Below are positions 1 to 9,362 of a stretch of DNA of 64,000 nucleotides, one piece after another. How positions within the stretch are numbered: the stretch's first letter is position 1; every line of letters begins with the position of its first letter. The stretch is from JAENVU01 sp038250905. GTDB lineage: Bacteria; Actinomycetota; Acidimicrobiia; IMCC26256; JAENVU01. The notes below the pieces were generated by a model that was given only the letters and a program-made list of their open reading frames with translations, was not told where the DNA came from and searched no databases. Where the stretch lies: contig JBBSBV010000003.1 in the NCBI GenBank assembly GCA_038250905.1, forward strand, positions 1 to 64,000, in the 5' to 3' direction. The position numbers and the translations under genes are program-made.

Positions 1-18
1 CGCCCAGGGCCTCCTTGA

Positions 19-1047
19 CTACGGGAGAAGGCCAGCGCGGTGCAGAGCGGTCAGGATCGCTTCCGCCGGATAGGTCGTGGCCGGCTGTCCCCCGTGCAGA
101 CGCCAGTAGAAGTCGTTCATGACGACTGCCACCGGCGCGTAGCGCCGAATGACGTCGCCTAACCGCTCGGGTAGATCTGGAGTTGCACCTTCGCGAGCGC
201 ACCGACGGAGATAGTCGTTGCGCGCAGTCAAACCACGCGCGGCTCCGAAGCCGGTCACGACGGCGTTGACCAGGTGGGTCGCCGCGTAGGCAAGATCGTG
301 GCGCGCTGTGCGTTCGAGAAAACGTCGCTCGGTCGGTGTCACCTCATACTGAGTTGACGCGGCCAGGCCGAAGTCGGAGACGTAAAGGCGCTCGCCATCG
401 GTGAGCACGTTGTCGAAATGGGTGTCGAAGTGAGTAACGCCGTTCGAAGTCATGCACTGGATGGCGTACATGAGTTGGTCCTCGACGAGCGCGCACGCGG
501 ACACCGCCCTGTTCTCACCTGCTGCTAACTGGCGGAGGAACCAGTCCCGCAGCGTGAACGGGAAGTATTCGAGGAAGAGCGCCACCGCGGCCGAGGAACC
601 TGCCAACGCTTCCAATCGTCCTCGGACTGCGATCGAGCCATCCCAGAACGCCACGGCCCGTTCGATCTCGTGCACGTCCTCCGGAGTGACCGCTCTGGCG
701 GCCAATGGGACGATGCGCCAGTGGTGCAGGAGCGGGAAGTATGGGGCATTTCCGTCGAGTACCCACCCCGTCGCGAGCTCGTGCGAGACGACTTCGCGCC
801 AAGCGCTGAACCCAGCTGACCCCACGCCGTAGTGGTACCAAGTCGGCAAATCGAAAAGATTCGCCGTGGAACGGCCACCGGCCGCGCGCTCCAGATCGGT
901 CAGCGCAACCAGCTTCACGAACACCGGCGCACCTGCGACCCGAATCGCCAGCGTCGAGCCGCCGATACCGGCGTCCAAGGGTTCCCCGCTGTCGAGCAGT
1001 CTGATTACGTCGCGGTCCGTCAATGACGCCAGCGAACGAGACAGCAT
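19..1047 (-). CDS. Protein-kinase-like fold protein
   Basis: Predicted 342-aa soluble protein with a kinase-type catalytic core, probably a small-molecule or atypical protein kinase. A candidate ATP-binding Lys (K45, in VFVKL) lies in the N-lobe. The catalytic loop HFDTHFDN (about 207-214) resembles HxDxxxxN, and DFG follows at about 225-227. The frame stays open upstream to 1203, but I start at the ATG at 1047 because the extra 52 residues are Arg-rich and low in complexity, and a GGTGAG-like element precedes 1047. Substrate is unknown. Next to small hypothetical genes, so context does not help. The kinase-fold assignment is from motif reading only. Confidence 0.6.
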   Translation of the reverse strand: MLSRSLASLTDRDVIRLLDSGEPLDAGIGGSTLAIRVAGAPVFVKLVALTDLERAAGGRSTANLFDLPTWYHYGVGSAGFSAWREVVSHELATGWVLDGNAPYFPLLHHWRIVPLAARAVTPEDVHEIERAVAFWDGSIAVRGRLEALAGSSAAVALFLEYFPFTLRDWFLRQLAAGENRAVSACALVEDQLMYAIQCMTSNGVTHFDTHFDNVLTDGERLYVSDFGLAASTQYEVTPTERRFLERTARHDLAYAATHLVNAVVTGFGAARGLTARNDYLRRCAREGATPDLPERLGDVIRRYAPVAVVMNDFYWRLHGGQPATTYPAEAILTALHRAGLLP

Positions 1048-1223
1048 GGCGTGTCTCACCAGGCGATCACGTCTATCGCTCACCTCGCGTTCGTCACGGC
1101 GACGACGCATCGAAGACCCCGCACCCCGACAAAATGCCCGCTCGGCGTTCGTTCTGCCACCCACCCAGGCGGTACTCAATGTCCCCAGCGGATCGAGCAC
1201 CACCCCTCTCGGCAGGCAGGGTG

Positions 1224-1619
1224 TTACTCACGCGGGCAGACCACTGCGACGACAGGGCCGTGGCGGTGCGAGAGCAGTCGTCGAGCAGTAATGCGTATTG
1301 GCCCGACACTCGGACACGGTGACCCGTTGTTCCATTGCTGCGTCCGACCGACGAAGTTGTACTCGCCGGTCGGGAGCCCGGTGGAGAACTGACCGTTGAG
1401 CACCGCTACGCGGAACTGTCGTCCGTGCGAGTCGGTCGCCGTGACCGTCCCGCGTACCGGGGTGTCCTTCGCGCCCGGTGGACCGCCGACCATGGCCATA
1501 GTGCCGTAAACACGGATCGGCGCCGTCGGCGCCGTCGTTGGCGACGTGCTCTCACGACCGCCTGAACTACAGGAGACCACGACGGCGGCAACGAGTACGG
1601 CAGAAGCAGCGGAGCGCAT
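1224..1619 (-). CDS. Small secreted lipoprotein
   Basis: 131-aa predicted lipoprotein. The N-terminus has a short positive start, a hydrophobic run of Ala/Val and a lipobox ending VVSC followed by SSGG, so the mature protein should be lipid-anchored on the outer face of the membrane. A Ser/Thr/Pro linker follows, then a compact domain with alternating beta-like strands (VRGTVTATDSHGRQFRVAVL, then TGLPTGEYNFVGRTQ) that resembles carboxypeptidase-regulatory-like folds. Start taken at the ATG at 1619, which places the signal peptide at the N-terminus; the frame extends to 1688. Function unknown. Confidence 0.65.
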   Translation of the reverse strand: MRSAASAVLVAAVVVSCSSGGRESTSPTTAPTAPIRVYGTMAMVGGPPGAKDTPVRGTVTATDSHGRQFRVAVLNGQFSTGLPTGEYNFVGRTQQWNNGSPCPSVGPIRITARRLLSHRHGPVVAVVCPRE

Positions 1620-1771
1620 AGCGATCACGAAGCCTTCGACGCTGGTGACCTCGGACAAGTGCCCGAATGCTGGCGAACCACGCCACATTCTTGCCGCTCG
1701 TCGTAGGTTCCGTTGCGGAGGTGTGCGACAGCTCTCGCACCCAAGGGCGCGGGAATGTCACCTGGGAATCG

Positions 1772-2044
1772 TCAGGCGTCGAGGTCGGGCATTACTTCGA
1801 GGTCAAGTTGGTAATCGTCGGACAAGACATGCTCGTGCCATCCCGGGTCGGCTGACACTGCCTCCGGCCAGGTCGACGGCATCATCTCCCGACTTGTCCG
1901 AGGCCAACGTCCTGTCCTGCCCGGTCCACTCAGCCCGAGCATGTTGTCAAGCGAATGGCGCAAGTTCGACGCCTCGTCGCGCGTGAGCGCGACCGTGACA
2001 TGCCAGACCGTTTCGTCATCTCGTTGCTGCGTCCAAAACCTCAT
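1772..2044 (-). CDS. Hypothetical protein, 90 aa
   Basis: Short soluble protein of unknown function, not recognised. Start chosen at the ATG at 2044 (MRFWTQQRDDE), because the longer frame to 2188 would overlap the next gene's 3' end and has weak coding character. The segment DDETVWHVTVALTRDEASNL looks like a strand-helix unit. It lies about 90 bp downstream of the membrane-protein gene and may be co-transcribed with it. Confidence 0.45.
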   Translation of the reverse strand: MRFWTQQRDDETVWHVTVALTRDEASNLRHSLDNMLGLSGPGRTGRWPRTSREMMPSTWPEAVSADPGWHEHVLSDDYQLDLEVMPDLDA

Positions 2045-2133
2045 GGGATCAGTCTCGCAGCGACGGACGAGACAAGTTCGCGCGTCACCCAAGGGCACGT
2101 TCATGACACCCGAGATGGCGTCGCGCAGTCCCC

Positions 2134-2721
2134 CTACGAGGATGGAGTCGAGGTCTGCGGGCTGTCCGCTGCGAGATGTACTCCGCATCGGCGGCCGATG
2201 AGGTCACTTGCGTTGCCGAAGGCGCGCTGCCCGTGCCGCTCCACATCCACGGTCTGGGTGGCGAAGCGGACCTCATCGGGCGCGAGGATGAGCTGGCCGC
2301 GACCGGCGTCGATGTCTTTGCGCGTGATCGCAAGGTACCCCTGCACACGAGGCGGCAGGTGGGGCCCGCCCGCATCGATCGCCTGCTCCAAGTGGTCCAC
2401 CGCCTGACTGATCTGTGTTCGGACTTGCGGCCAAGGAACAAGTTGTCCGTTGGCATCGACCGAAACCAGGAACGTCGGATAAGAGGCCTGGAACTCGTTA
2501 GCGGCATGGTGCATCAACGCGACATACGGACATGCATCTGCGCGTATCGGAATCGCCTGCAAGTGGTCACGACCACCAATGTGAAGGTTGATATCGGCTA
2601 GTCGCGAGATGCCATATCCGAGCAACGCGAGAACGCCTGCCAAGGCGACCACGAGGACGCCGACTCGCTCCAGGCCACGACCCCACCGGTGATCGCTCGC
2701 GGTGCCGTAGTCGTTAGACAT
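2134..2721 (-). CDS. Hypothetical single-pass membrane protein
   Basis: 195-aa protein with one predicted membrane helix (about residues 20-40, VGVLVVALAGVLALLGYGIS) followed by a mostly hydrophilic, probably extracytoplasmic domain. Start taken at the ATG at 2721; a GTG sits one codon upstream. Not recognised. Followed by the 90-aa hypothetical gene on the same strand. Confidence 0.55.
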   Translation of the reverse strand: MSNDYGTASDHRWGRGLERVGVLVVALAGVLALLGYGISRLADINLHIGGRDHLQAIPIRADACPYVALMHHAANEFQASYPTFLVSVDANGQLVPWPQVRTQISQAVDHLEQAIDAGGPHLPPRVQGYLAITRKDIDAGRGQLILAPDEVRFATQTVDVERHGQRAFGNASDLIGRRCGVHLAADSPQTSTPSS

Positions 2722-2820
2722 CACCGGTACAGCGTGCCCGATCTGGAGCTAGCCCACAACGACACCCATGCGGCACGTCACTCGACCCGGGGGTGCGTCC
2801 CGCGGGACGTCCAGCATCCG

Positions 2821-2862
2821 GATGGCGGATGGCGGATGGCGGATGGCGGATGGCGGATGGCC
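2821..2862. repeat. 7-bp tandem repeat, six copies
   Basis: Six head-to-tail copies of GATGGCG (last copy ends in C) lie in the short gap between the GMC oxidoreductase stop (2876) and the membrane-protein gene start. A seven-base unit is not a multiple of three, so copy-number change would shift frame if it were translated, but no convincing gene crosses it. It may be a slippage-prone spacer; no function is evident. Confidence 0.9.
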
Positions 2863-2875
2863 GGGGGCGGGTCGG

Positions 2876-4576
2876 TCAGGCCGGGCGGGTGGAGCGCAGT
2901 GGATCGAGGCCCGCCAGGGCCCGGGTCGCCCGGATCGCCAACGCCACGATCGTGAGGGTGGGCCCGTAACCGGTCGAGGTCGGGAACACCGACGAGTCGG
3001 TGCAGACCACGTTCTCCACCCCGTGGAGTCGTTGCCAGCGGTCGAAGACGCTCGTCGCCGGATCGTCACCCATCCGCGCCCCGCCCATGATGTGCCGGGA
3101 GATCGGCGTACGACCACCGGGGCGGTCGGCCATGCTCCCCGCGATCGGCGGTGACGTGGTCCAGAAGGTGTGTTGCGCACCGGCCTCCCGCATGATCGCC
3201 TCGAACCGCGGGGCCCAGTGCTCGGCGCACACGATCTCGTGGGGGTGCGGCGCATAGGTGGCGCGTCCGGCCGATAACCCGTAGACGTCGCGGATGTGGG
3301 GATCGAGGTCGATGCGGTTGGTGGCCTGGGGCAGGTCCTCGCCCTGCATCGTGAACACCGCCATGCGATCGCGGGTCATCGACTGCATCATGAGTGACGA
3401 GTGCATCTCGCCCTGCGGGAGGTGGATGCCTTCCAGGATCGGTTGGCCGGCCGCGCCGTGCTCGACGATGCCACCCCGGATGAACGGGAGCCCGGCGGCC
3501 CGGGCCGCAGTCATTGCGTCGGCGTCGGGCACGATCGGGTCGTCCATGAGGTGCGTGACCGACCGGCCGCGGTGGCCGTGCAGACGCTCGGGAAACATGC
3601 CGAGCACATACGTCTGGAAATGGAACTGGAGGAACCGCCCGACCACGTCCGGGTTGCCGAGTTCGTTGCGGAGCAGGAGGCGTGGTGTCTCGAAGGCACC
3701 GCCCGCGAGGACCACATGCCCGGCAGAGACCTCGTGCGGTTCCAGGTTGCGGTCGAGGTAGCGGACGCCACGCGCCCGTCGGCCCGTGCCGTCGAGTAGC
3801 ACGTCGGTGACGACCGACTCCTCCCGGATCTCGCACCGCCCGGTGCGCAACGCGTGGCGCAATGGCGCGACCGGATCGCCCTTGGCGTCGATGGGGCAGC
3901 CGAAGTACCCGCAGAACCCGCAGTTGTTGCACGGCGGTCGGCCGTCGTAGTCGACGCTGTTCACTCCGGTCGGCGCTCGGTACGGGTGATAGCCCATCCG
4001 GGCTGCGGCCTCGGTGGTGAGGACCGCGCAGTACATGTCGGGTCCCGCGGGCATCGGATACGGATCGGCGCGCCACGACGCGAACGGATTGGCGCCGGCC
4101 TCGCCCGCGACCCCGACGACCCGCTCGGCCTCGGCGTAATACGGCTCCATCTCGTCGTAGTCGACGGGCCAGTCGACGATGTCGGCGCCGGCGACCGGTC
4201 CGCCGGTGCTGAGGGGCTTGAAGTCGTCCTCGCGGAAGCGGGGCAGCTTGCCGTCCGCGTGGAATCCACCGCCCCCGACCGTCGACGGCAGGTTGTTGAC
4301 GTCACCGACGTCGATCCGATCGCCGTCGGCCTCGGTGCGGCGGAAGGTGCGGGGCTCGAGCCATGGATCCGGGCCGAGGAAGTGGCGGCGCATGAACTTC
4401 AACTCGTCGTTCGACACGTGACCGAGCGGACCGAACGGCGGCTCGAGCGCCAGGAGGTGGTTGCGCCCCTTCTCGAGCATCAGGACCGACCAGCCCGCGC
4501 CGGTGAGGACCTCTGCGGCGGTCGCGCCCGCGGGTCCGGTCCCGACGATCACCGCATCCCACTCGTGATCACTCAC
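2876..4576 (-). CDS. GMC-family FAD oxidoreductase (gluconate/glucose dehydrogenase-like large subunit)
   Basis: 566-aa flavoprotein expected to oxidise an alcohol or sugar hydroxyl. The N-terminal FAD-binding motif is VGTGPAGATAAEVL (about 11-24). A Cys cluster CNNCGFCGYFGC (C216, C219, C222, C227) resembles the extra Cys-rich segment that carries an Fe-S cluster in FAD-dependent glucose dehydrogenases. The C-terminal GMC motif region includes TDSSVFPTSTGYGPTLTI. Its ATG overlaps the stop of the upstream small-subunit gene by 4 bp, so the two are translationally coupled and likely form one complex. No signal peptide is seen on either subunit, unlike the exported members. Natural substrate and electron acceptor are unknown. 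Confidence 0.85.
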   Translation of the reverse strand: MSDHEWDAVIVGTGPAGATAAEVLTGAGWSVLMLEKGRNHLLALEPPFGPLGHVSNDELKFMRRHFLGPDPWLEPRTFRRTEADGDRIDVGDVNNLPSTVGGGGFHADGKLPRFREDDFKPLSTGGPVAGADIVDWPVDYDEMEPYYAEAERVVGVAGEAGANPFASWRADPYPMPAGPDMYCAVLTTEAAARMGYHPYRAPTGVNSVDYDGRPPCNNCGFCGYFGCPIDAKGDPVAPLRHALRTGRCEIREESVVTDVLLDGTGRRARGVRYLDRNLEPHEVSAGHVVLAGGAFETPRLLLRNELGNPDVVGRFLQFHFQTYVLGMFPERLHGHRGRSVTHLMDDPIVPDADAMTAARAAGLPFIRGGIVEHGAAGQPILEGIHLPQGEMHSSLMMQSMTRDRMAVFTMQGEDLPQATNRIDLDPHIRDVYGLSAGRATYAPHPHEIVCAEHWAPRFEAIMREAGAQHTFWTTSPPIAGSMADRPGGRTPISRHIMGGARMGDDPATSVFDRWQRLHGVENVVCTDSSVFPTSTGYGPTLTIVALAIRATRALAGLDPLRSTRPA

Positions 4577-5139
4577 GCCTGCCCCTCGACTTCGGCATCG
4601 GTGTAGCCCCGGGGTTGGACGTCACCCGGGAACCCGATGGCGGTCCAGGCGAGGAGATCCCGGTTGCCGCCGTACTCGGGCGCGGCGTAGGCCCCCTCGA
4701 CGGTGTGCTCGTACAGGAGGTCACGGAACGCCTCGTTGGCCGCGAGGCGACGGTCCTGCTCGTCGGCCGGGACTGCCGCGAAGTCGGCGCCGAGTGCGGC
4801 AACGCCCTGGCGGTAGTCCTGTTGCCAGCCGGCGACCGGCCCCATCCGCTCGCGTTCCGGGATGCCCTGCGAGCCCTCGATGCGGGCCCGCCACGCGAGC
4901 TCCTCCATGGGGGAGAGCGTCATGAACTCGGAAAATCCCGGTTCACCACCGGCCCGCCCGGAGTACGGTCCACCCGCCCAGATGCGTGGTGGATCGGTCG
5001 CGAACGCGTCGAGCAGGCCGTCGATGTAGGCGACCGTGCCGAGGGCCCGCGCCCCCGGATGGCCGTCGGGAGTGGCGGGCACCAGGCGCTCGGACGCGGC
5101 CTCGACGATCGCGCGCTCGTCGGTGGTGAAGAACGTCAT
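4573..5139 (-). CDS. Gluconate 2-dehydrogenase subunit 3-like protein
   Basis: 188-aa small subunit partner of the GMC oxidoreductase. The N-terminus (TTDERAIVEAASERLVPATPDG) matches the pattern of the gluconate 2-dehydrogenase subunit 3 family, where this subunit binds and chaperones the flavin subunit. Family members usually carry a Tat signal; none is visible here, so the pair may stay cytoplasmic. It overlaps the downstream gene by 4 bp. Divergent from the 60-aa gene at 5235. Confidence 0.8.
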   Translation of the reverse strand: MTFFTTDERAIVEAASERLVPATPDGHPGARALGTVAYIDGLLDAFATDPPRIWAGGPYSGRAGGEPGFSEFMTLSPMEELAWRARIEGSQGIPERERMGPVAGWQQDYRQGVAALGADFAAVPADEQDRRLAANEAFRDLLYEHTVEGAYAAPEYGGNRDLLAWTAIGFPGDVQPRGYTDAEVEGQA

Positions 5140-5234
5140 CGGCGCGCCGTGGGTGTGGCCGGGTGGGTCGCGAGGACCAACCGACTCAAGGAACGATTTT
5201 CGATGCCGAAACGTTGATGATCGTGGAGGAACAC

Positions 5235-5417
5235 ATGACTTACGGAGTGACCATCCAAACGCTCGACCGGCCCGACGGCAACGGCATCACGATGGTGCTC
5301 GTCGACGCCACCGATCCCGCCCGCGCCGAAGCCGAGGCTCGCAAGATCGCCGAGGCTCGCTACCACTGCACTGTCCTCGTCGACCACGCCGTGCCGTGGT
5401 CCGACGCGGCCGCCTGA
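5235..5417 (+). CDS. Small hypothetical protein, 60 aa
   Basis: Short acidic protein (begins MTYGVTIQTLD) preceded by a strong ribosome-binding site, GGAGGAA, at about 5223-5229, which fixes the start at 5235 although the frame runs back to 5163. Predicted strand-strand-helix-strand, with one Cys. It sits alone between the divergent oxidoreductase pair and the convergent hydantoinase gene. Not recognised; existence is supported by the RBS and codon pattern. Confidence 0.6.
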   Translation: MTYGVTIQTLDRPDGNGITMVLVDATDPARAEAEARKIAEARYHCTVLVDHAVPWSDAAA

Positions 5418-5448
5418 ATCACGCCTGCTCCACCTCGACCGCGCGCGT

Positions 5449-7503
5449 TCACGACGCGAGGTGGAGTTCGTAATTGCCGGTGGGGTCCAGCGTGAGCCGG
5501 GCGCCCGGCGGAACGACCACGACGGTGAAGGGCTCCTGCACCAGGGCCGGCCCCGCGATCTCCATGCCCGGTGCCAGCTGAGGCCCGTCGTAGACCGGTG
5601 TGGTCACGTATTCCACCCCGAAGTACGCCTCGCGGCTCCCGATGCGCGCCGCGTCCGCGTCGACGGTGCTGCCGAGCGCAGCGAACTTGTCGGGCTTGGG
5701 CGTGGTGGCCCGGGCCACGAGCCGAACCCCGCGGATGAGCGGCGGCTGGTTCCGGAAGCTGAACCCGCGTTCGCGTTCGTGTTGAGCGTGGAAGCGTTCG
5801 GCCAGACCGATCAGGTCGTCTTCCGCGACGTCGGGTGACGTCGGGACGCTCATGTCGAAGTTCTGGCCCGGGTAACACATCTGCACGAAGTGTTCGGTGG
5901 TCGTCGCGGTGAAGCCCGTGGGCTCGAGCTCCTTCACTGCCTCGCTCGTCACGTCGGCCATCAGGTGTCGGAGCCGAACGAGGTCGACCTGGGCGAGGGG
6001 TGTCACGTAGGAGCGCACCAGGTCGACGAGCGAGTCGGCGACGAGCACGCCGAGGGCCGAGAACGCCGGCGCCGCCTTCGGGATGAGGACCCGACCGACA
6101 CCGAGCTCGGCGGCGATCGCCCACGCGTGCACCGGGCCGTTGCCGCCGTACGCGATGAGCGCCAGCGTGCGGGGGTCGGCACCGTGCGACGCGAGCACCC
6201 GCCGGGTGGCGTTGGCCATGTTGGCGTTGACGATCCGTTCGATGCCCCACGCGGCTTCGGTCACGTCGGTGCCGTTCGGCGTCGCGACGTCCCGTTCGAT
6301 GGTGCGCCGGGCGGCGTCGACGTCGAGCTCCATGCGTCCACCCGCGAACCCTTCGGTGGGCAGGTACCCGAGGACGGCGTCGGCATCGGTGACCGTGGGT
6401 CGTTCCCCGCCGCGGCCGTAACACGCCGGTCCCGGATTCGATCCCGCCGATTCGGGCCCGACGAGCAGCGCGCCCTGGCGGACGCGAGCGATCGAGCCGC
6501 CACCCGCACCGACGCTCTGCACGTCGACCATCGGCAGGCCGATGTAGTAGCGGTAGCGCCAGTTCCAGTCGGTCTTGATCTCCGGGTGACCGCCGCGCAC
6601 GAGGCAGAGGTCGAAGCTGGTCCCGCCCATGTCGACCGCGATGAAGTCGTCCACTCCGGCGCGTCCGGCCGCGAGGGCCGATCCCATGACGCCGCCGGCG
6701 GGGCCGCTCGCGAGCAGTGTGACCGCGCGCCGGGCCACGTAGTCGGGGGGCATGACGCCGCCGGTCGACTGCATGATGAGCAACTGGCCCCCGTAACCGG
6801 CGCGGCGGAGTTGCTCCTCGAGTCGGCCGACGTAGCGGGAGATCTTCGGGGCCACGTAGGCGTTCACGAGCGTGGTCGAGACCCGTTCGAACTCGGGGCC
6901 GCGCGCCATGACCTCGTGGGACAACGACACGTGTTCGACCTCCGGGAACTCCTCGCGGACGATCTCGGCGGCGCGCAGTTCGTGGCTCGGATTGACGAAC
7001 GAGAACAGGAACATGATCGCAATCGACTGCACGTCGAGCTTGCGCAGCCGGGCCACGCCGGCGCGCACGGCGTCCTCGTCCATCGGGAGCAGGACGTCGC
7101 CGGTGTGGCTCATCCGCTCCTTGATCGCGATGCGGGCCCGGCGCCGTGCGATCGCCGGTGGCGCCGGATACGAGGGGTCCCAGATCATCTCCTTGTGGAC
7201 CCGGCGCATCTCGATCTCGTCGCGGTGGCCTTCGGTCACGAGGAGCCCGGTGCGGGCGCCGTTCATCTCGATCATCGTGTTGTCGGCGGTCGTGGTGCCG
7301 TGCACCACCACGTCGAGCGCGGTGCAGAACTCGGTGAGCGAGCACCCGAAATGATCGGCGAGGTGGGCTATGCCGGTCATCACGCCGCGCGACTGGTCGT
7401 CGAGGGTGGTGGGGGTCTTGTCGAGGACGACGGCGCCGTCTTCGGCCACACAGATGAGATCGGTGAACGTGCCGCCGACGTCCACACCCACGCGGTAGGT
7501 CAT
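5449..7503 (-). CDS. hyuA: Hydantoinase/oxoprolinase A subunit
   Basis: 684-aa ATP-dependent amidohydrolase or carboxylase A-type subunit. The ASKHA-type phosphate loop VGVDVGGTFTDLI is at residues 4-16 and HGTTTADNTMIEMNG at about 71-85; FIAVDMGGTSFDLCLV is the second ATP-fold motif. The family includes N-methylhydantoinase, 5-oxoprolinase and the acetone/acetophenone carboxylase beta subunits. The start at 7503 puts the phosphate motif at the N-terminus; the frame continues upstream only as an artefact. It lies 11 bp downstream of the B subunit gene. The substrate cannot be told from sequence; no third (gamma) carboxylase subunit is nearby, which argues mildly against acetone carboxylase. 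Confidence 0.88.
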   Translation of the reverse strand: MTYRVGVDVGGTFTDLICVAEDGAVVLDKTPTTLDDQSRGVMTGIAHLADHFGCSLTEFCTALDVVVHGTTTADNTMIEMNGARTGLLVTEGHRDEIEMRRVHKEMIWDPSYPAPPAIARRRARIAIKERMSHTGDVLLPMDEDAVRAGVARLRKLDVQSIAIMFLFSFVNPSHELRAAEIVREEFPEVEHVSLSHEVMARGPEFERVSTTLVNAYVAPKISRYVGRLEEQLRRAGYGGQLLIMQSTGGVMPPDYVARRAVTLLASGPAGGVMGSALAAGRAGVDDFIAVDMGGTSFDLCLVRGGHPEIKTDWNWRYRYYIGLPMVDVQSVGAGGGSIARVRQGALLVGPESAGSNPGPACYGRGGERPTVTDADAVLGYLPTEGFAGGRMELDVDAARRTIERDVATPNGTDVTEAAWGIERIVNANMANATRRVLASHGADPRTLALIAYGGNGPVHAWAIAAELGVGRVLIPKAAPAFSALGVLVADSLVDLVRSYVTPLAQVDLVRLRHLMADVTSEAVKELEPTGFTATTTEHFVQMCYPGQNFDMSVPTSPDVAEDDLIGLAERFHAQHERERGFSFRNQPPLIRGVRLVARATTPKPDKFAALGSTVDADAARIGSREAYFGVEYVTTPVYDGPQLAPGMEIAGPALVQEPFTVVVVPPGARLTLDPTGNYELHLAS

Positions 7504-7514
7504 GGCTCGCTCGC

Positions 7515-9344
7515 TCACGCCGCGCGACGTCGGGCCGCGCGGCGCGCGTCGGTGCCGGGACCGTCGACCGCGAGGGTCAGGTCCTCGAGGGTGCCGGTGA
7601 AGACCACGCCGTAGTCGCGTTCGGCCCCGCCGACACTCACGTACTCGTCGAGCACGTCGTCGAGGACGGCCTGCGGGTCGCGGTCGAGCGGGTTGCCCCA
7701 GCCGCCCCCGCCGCCGTAGTCGTACATGATCCGTTCGCCGGCCGCGATCGGGACCCAATCGGCGGTGTGCCTGACCACGAACTCGTCGTCGGAGCCGTAG
7801 CGGATGACCATGCGGTTGGGTTCACCGGGCTCGCCGCCGCAGATCCCCGGCATCGGGTATTTCATGCCGACGACGTACGTGTACACCTTGGCGTCGACGC
7901 ACACTTCCTTCTCGTAGTGGCTCCCGCAGAGGCCGCGCCACTGGCCGGGACCGCCCGAGTCGGTGCGGTAGTCGCGGCTCCACTGCACGTGCGGGTAGAG
8001 ACTCTCGTTGATCTCGGCGGTGGCCTTCCAGAGGTTGCCGAAGCTGGCGTTCTGCGCGCCCCACGCGTCGAGCCCCTTGGCCGCGTTGCACCACCCGGCG
8101 TAGACCTCGGCCGAGTGGTCGGTGAACGACTGCCCGGTGTGCGGATCGATGCCCACGATGATGGTCGGGATGCCGGTCTTGTACGTCTGCGGGACCGCCT
8201 TGTCGGGCAGCACGTGTTGCAGCGCCACCGCGATCACCTCGCCGACGTCGGCGCCGGGGTGGTGGGTCCCCGCGCTCACCGGCTTGCCCGGCGTGGGGTT
8301 CAACACGCAGCCGGACGGGACGACGAGTTTGATCTGATCGAAGAAGCCCTCGTTCTTCGGGATCTCGGGGTCCATCATCGAGGCGATCTGACCGACCGTG
8401 TACCCCCGGGTGTTGCCGAAGGTGGACCACGCCTGGATCTCGGGGCGCGTGTCCGAGCCGGTGTAGTCGATGGTGAGTTGGTCGCCCGCGACGGTGATCT
8501 TGGCGTGGAGGTGGATGTCGGGGTTGCCGAGCGGGTCGTGGTCCACGTAGGCGTCCGCCTCGTAGACGCCGTCGGGCCACGCGGCGACTTCCTCGCGGAA
8601 GCGGCGGGCCGCGTAGTCGATCATGAAGTCGACCGACTCCTCCACGGTGCCGGTGCCGTAGGTCTCGAGCACCTCGGCCAGGCGCCGCACGGCCAGCTGC
8701 GCGGCGCCGATCTGGGCGCGGATGTCACCGATGTAGGACGGGATTCGGTTGTTGGTCTGGAGCGCCAACAGGACGTCGCGGCGTTCGACGCCCTGGTCGA
8801 TCACCTTGAGGACGGGCCAGCGCACGCCTTCGCCCCAGATGTCGTTGGCGGTCACGTTGTAGCCACCCGGAACGCCGCCGCCCGTGTCACCGTGGTGACA
8901 CTGGATGCTCGCGATGAGCGCCATCTTGCGGGTGCCCGGGTGGTCCGGGTCGTCGGCGTACACGGGCGCGAAGACGTTGTAGTCGGGGAGATGACCACCG
9001 CCGTGGTACGGGTCGTTGGCGACGAAGACGTCGCCCTCCCGGAACTCGTCGACGCCGAGGTAGTCGAGCGCGAACCGGACCGGCAGCGTCGAGGTGAGCA
9101 TGAACTGCGGGATCCCCACCGACAGCGCCGCGAGCCGGCCCTGGGCGTCGAGGATGGTGGCGTTGCGCTCGTTCGACTGGTTCAGGATCGGCGTGGTTGC
9201 GGTGCGTGAGACGTAGGTGGCCATCTCGAAACAGATGGTCTCCATCGCCCCGCGCACGACCTCGGCGGTCACCTGGTCGACGGTCGGTGTATCGCTGAGC
9301 CGGCCCCGGCTCTGTGCCAGTGCCACGAGATCGACGTGCGTCAT
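7515..9344 (-). CDS. hyuB: Hydantoinase/oxoprolinase B subunit
   Basis: 609-aa B subunit that pairs with the A subunit immediately downstream. Family-typical segments include FEMATYVSRTATTPILNQSN near the N-terminus, the metal-binding-like VANDPYHGGGHLPDYN and QCHHGDTGGGVPGG, and a Gly-rich YDYGGGGGWGNP near the C-terminus. First gene of the hyuBA unit; a TGAC/GTCA operator-like palindrome lies 18 bp upstream (9363-9378), which it shares with acyl-CoA genes in this window. That link suggests the substrate is met in the same catabolic context. Confidence 0.88.
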   Translation of the reverse strand: MTHVDLVALAQSRGRLSDTPTVDQVTAEVVRGAMETICFEMATYVSRTATTPILNQSNERNATILDAQGRLAALSVGIPQFMLTSTLPVRFALDYLGVDEFREGDVFVANDPYHGGGHLPDYNVFAPVYADDPDHPGTRKMALIASIQCHHGDTGGGVPGGYNVTANDIWGEGVRWPVLKVIDQGVERRDVLLALQTNNRIPSYIGDIRAQIGAAQLAVRRLAEVLETYGTGTVEESVDFMIDYAARRFREEVAAWPDGVYEADAYVDHDPLGNPDIHLHAKITVAGDQLTIDYTGSDTRPEIQAWSTFGNTRGYTVGQIASMMDPEIPKNEGFFDQIKLVVPSGCVLNPTPGKPVSAGTHHPGADVGEVIAVALQHVLPDKAVPQTYKTGIPTIIVGIDPHTGQSFTDHSAEVYAGWCNAAKGLDAWGAQNASFGNLWKATAEINESLYPHVQWSRDYRTDSGGPGQWRGLCGSHYEKEVCVDAKVYTYVVGMKYPMPGICGGEPGEPNRMVIRYGSDDEFVVRHTADWVPIAAGERIMYDYGGGGGWGNPLDRDPQAVLDDVLDEYVSVGGAERDYGVVFTGTLEDLTLAVDGPGTDARRAARRRAA

Positions 9345-9362
9345 GGGAGACCCCCCGGAAAC

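Noticed and set aside
5192..5215. Near-palindrome AACG-TTTTCG ... CGAAA-CGTT before the 60-aa gene
   Set aside because: Arms are offset by one base and interrupted; no second copy was found in the window.
5890..9209. Long + strand frames opposite hyuA and hyuB
   Set aside because: Same codon-bias artefact; the hydantoinase frames on the minus strand carry all family motifs.
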